Source: CAYFMS01 sp964491425 (lineage in GTDB: Bacteria > Patescibacteriota > Patescibacteriia > UBA9934). Taken from it: a stretch of DNA of 19,385 bases. Every line of letters begins with the position of its first letter. The stretch's first letter is position 1. The notes under the pieces are model-generated. The model had not been told where the DNA came from and did not search any database. It saw only the letters and a list, made by a program, of their open reading frames with translations. The DNA lies in assembly GCA_964491425.1 (NCBI GenBank), contig CAZBFR010000010.1:1-19385 (forward strand), read 5' to 3'. The position numbers were made by a program, and so were the translations under genes. Shown piece by piece: positions 19,155-19,385 of this stretch.

Positions 19155-19308
19155 AATCCTAGAGCTCTACTCGAGTCCTTGGGTGATACAAATACTCCCC
19201 AATAGTGAGAACCCTGTGTTCTGATCTATTGGGGAGTTTTGTTTAACATCTCAAGCAAGGTGACAACTCGGGCTCGAGTAGTTTGGTAACCCTCTAGGAT
19301 TATCACCC
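19155..19308 (+). repeat. long bipartite inverted repeat between leader and tRNA-like element
   Basis: AATCCTAGAG (19155-19164) is the exact reverse complement of CTCTAGGATT (19292-19301). CTACTCGAGTCC (19167-19178) pairs with GGGCTCGAGTAG (19270-19281) with one G-U. The two stems are nested and add to about 22 bp. A third segment GGGTGAT (19181-19187) is complementary to ATCACCC (19302-19308) but crosses the other stems, as in a pseudoknot. The pairing would occupy the 5' half of the tRNA-like element. Confidence 0.65.
19194..19243 (+). terminator. large hairpin with T-rich tail
   Basis: A 12-bp perfect stem ACTCCCCAATAG (19194-19205) with CTATTGGGGAGT (19226-19237), an inner 5-bp stem AGAAC/GTTCT with loop CCTGT, then TTTGTTT. 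It is a plausible intrinsic terminator lying between the promoter and the tRNA-like element. Confidence 0.65.
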
Positions 19309-19344
19309 ATAGAGATGCCGGTTCAATTCCGGTCGAGTCCACCA
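19270..19344 (+). tRNA. tRNA-like element with encoded CCA, non-canonical 5' half
   Basis: The 3' part is convincing: a T arm GCCGG-TTCAATT-CCGGT (19317-19333), then CGAGTCC as the 3' acceptor strand, A and an encoded CCA (19342-19344). GGGCTCG at 19270-19276 pairs with CGAGTCC (one G-T), giving a 75-base span, right for a tRNA. A TTTGGTAA run looks like a D loop with its GG pair. But U8 is absent, no four-pair D stem forms, and no regular five-pair anticodon stem with a seven-base loop exists; CTCTA/TAGAG instead flank 13 bases. I therefore assign no amino acid. It could be a degenerate tRNA, a regulatory tRNA mimic, or a tRNA with a sequencing or assembly error. Confidence 0.45.
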
Positions 19345-19363
19345 TGCTTGAGTTCAACACAAG

Positions 19364-19385
19364 CCCTGCCGTAAGGCGGGGTTTG
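19364..19385 (+). terminator. rho-independent terminator at window end
   Basis: Stem CCCTGCC/GGCGGGG (one T-G pair) with a GTAA loop, followed by TTTG where the window ends. It lies 20 bases after the CCA of the tRNA-like element. Confidence 0.75.

Noticed and set aside
19194..19260. T-box riboswitch
   Set aside because: The hairpin resembles a terminator, but the T-box UGG sequence and a downstream aminoacyl-tRNA synthetase or amino-acid gene are absent.
19155..19344. A tmRNA (ssrA) gene
   Set aside because: The 3' end resembles one, but the 5' acceptor partner is only 68 bases upstream of the 3' acceptor strand, the full span is too short, and no tag-coding frame is seen.

Overview
The window looks like a chromosomal piece of a Patescibacteria (Candidate Phyla Radiation) genome, probably from a metagenome assembly: there is a 100-N scaffold gap at 1152-1251. 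Pointers to this group are the many small proteins without recognisable families, a Cys-rich protein with a two-helix T4SS-pilin-like segment, a membrane-anchored family-5 solute-binding protein next to secG, and several genes whose start codon lies only 6-10 bases after a -10 box (leaderless mRNA). TGA is used as an ordinary stop (for example at 4325-4327 and 17175-17177), so the lineages that read UGA as glycine are unlikely. The exact lineage cannot be read from the window.

Layout. 1-1572: an edge-truncated hypothetical gene (-), an Fe/Mn superoxide dismutase (-) and, divergently, a YceI-like lipoprotein broken by the gap. 1573-4807: an accessory stretch with a NYN/LabA-type nuclease-like gene, five small unknown or membrane genes, and two kinds of dispersed repeat. 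One repeat (R, four copies) is a hairpin followed by T-rich DNA on the minus strand and sits where minus-strand genes end. The other (P, two copies) carries a TTGACA promoter and precedes two unrelated unknown genes. P + unique ORF + R reads as an interchangeable expression cassette. 4802-8720: a minus-strand operon of a helical hypothetical protein, a metallo-beta-lactamase-fold protein and gyrA. 8774-10379: a divergent plus-strand pair of overlapping unknown genes and a membrane-anchored PsbP-like protein, ending in a strong terminator. 10422-10456 carries two tandem palindromes. 10494-15015 (-): uvrA and the pilin-domain protein. 15046-19093 (+): secG, the solute-binding protein and RNase J. 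19094-19385: a promoter, a long inverted repeat, a terminator-like hairpin and a tRNA-like element ending in CCA.

The housekeeping part covers DNA topology (gyrA), excision repair (uvrA), secretion (secG), peptide uptake or envelope binding (SBP) and RNA decay (rnj). The most unusual items are the P/R cassette system, the tRNA-like element whose 5' half is complementary to its own leader, a GTACC...GGTAC palindrome shared between P and the uvrA 3' region, and family-atypical residues in UvrA (first zinc module) and RNase J (late metal-site His replaced by Glu).
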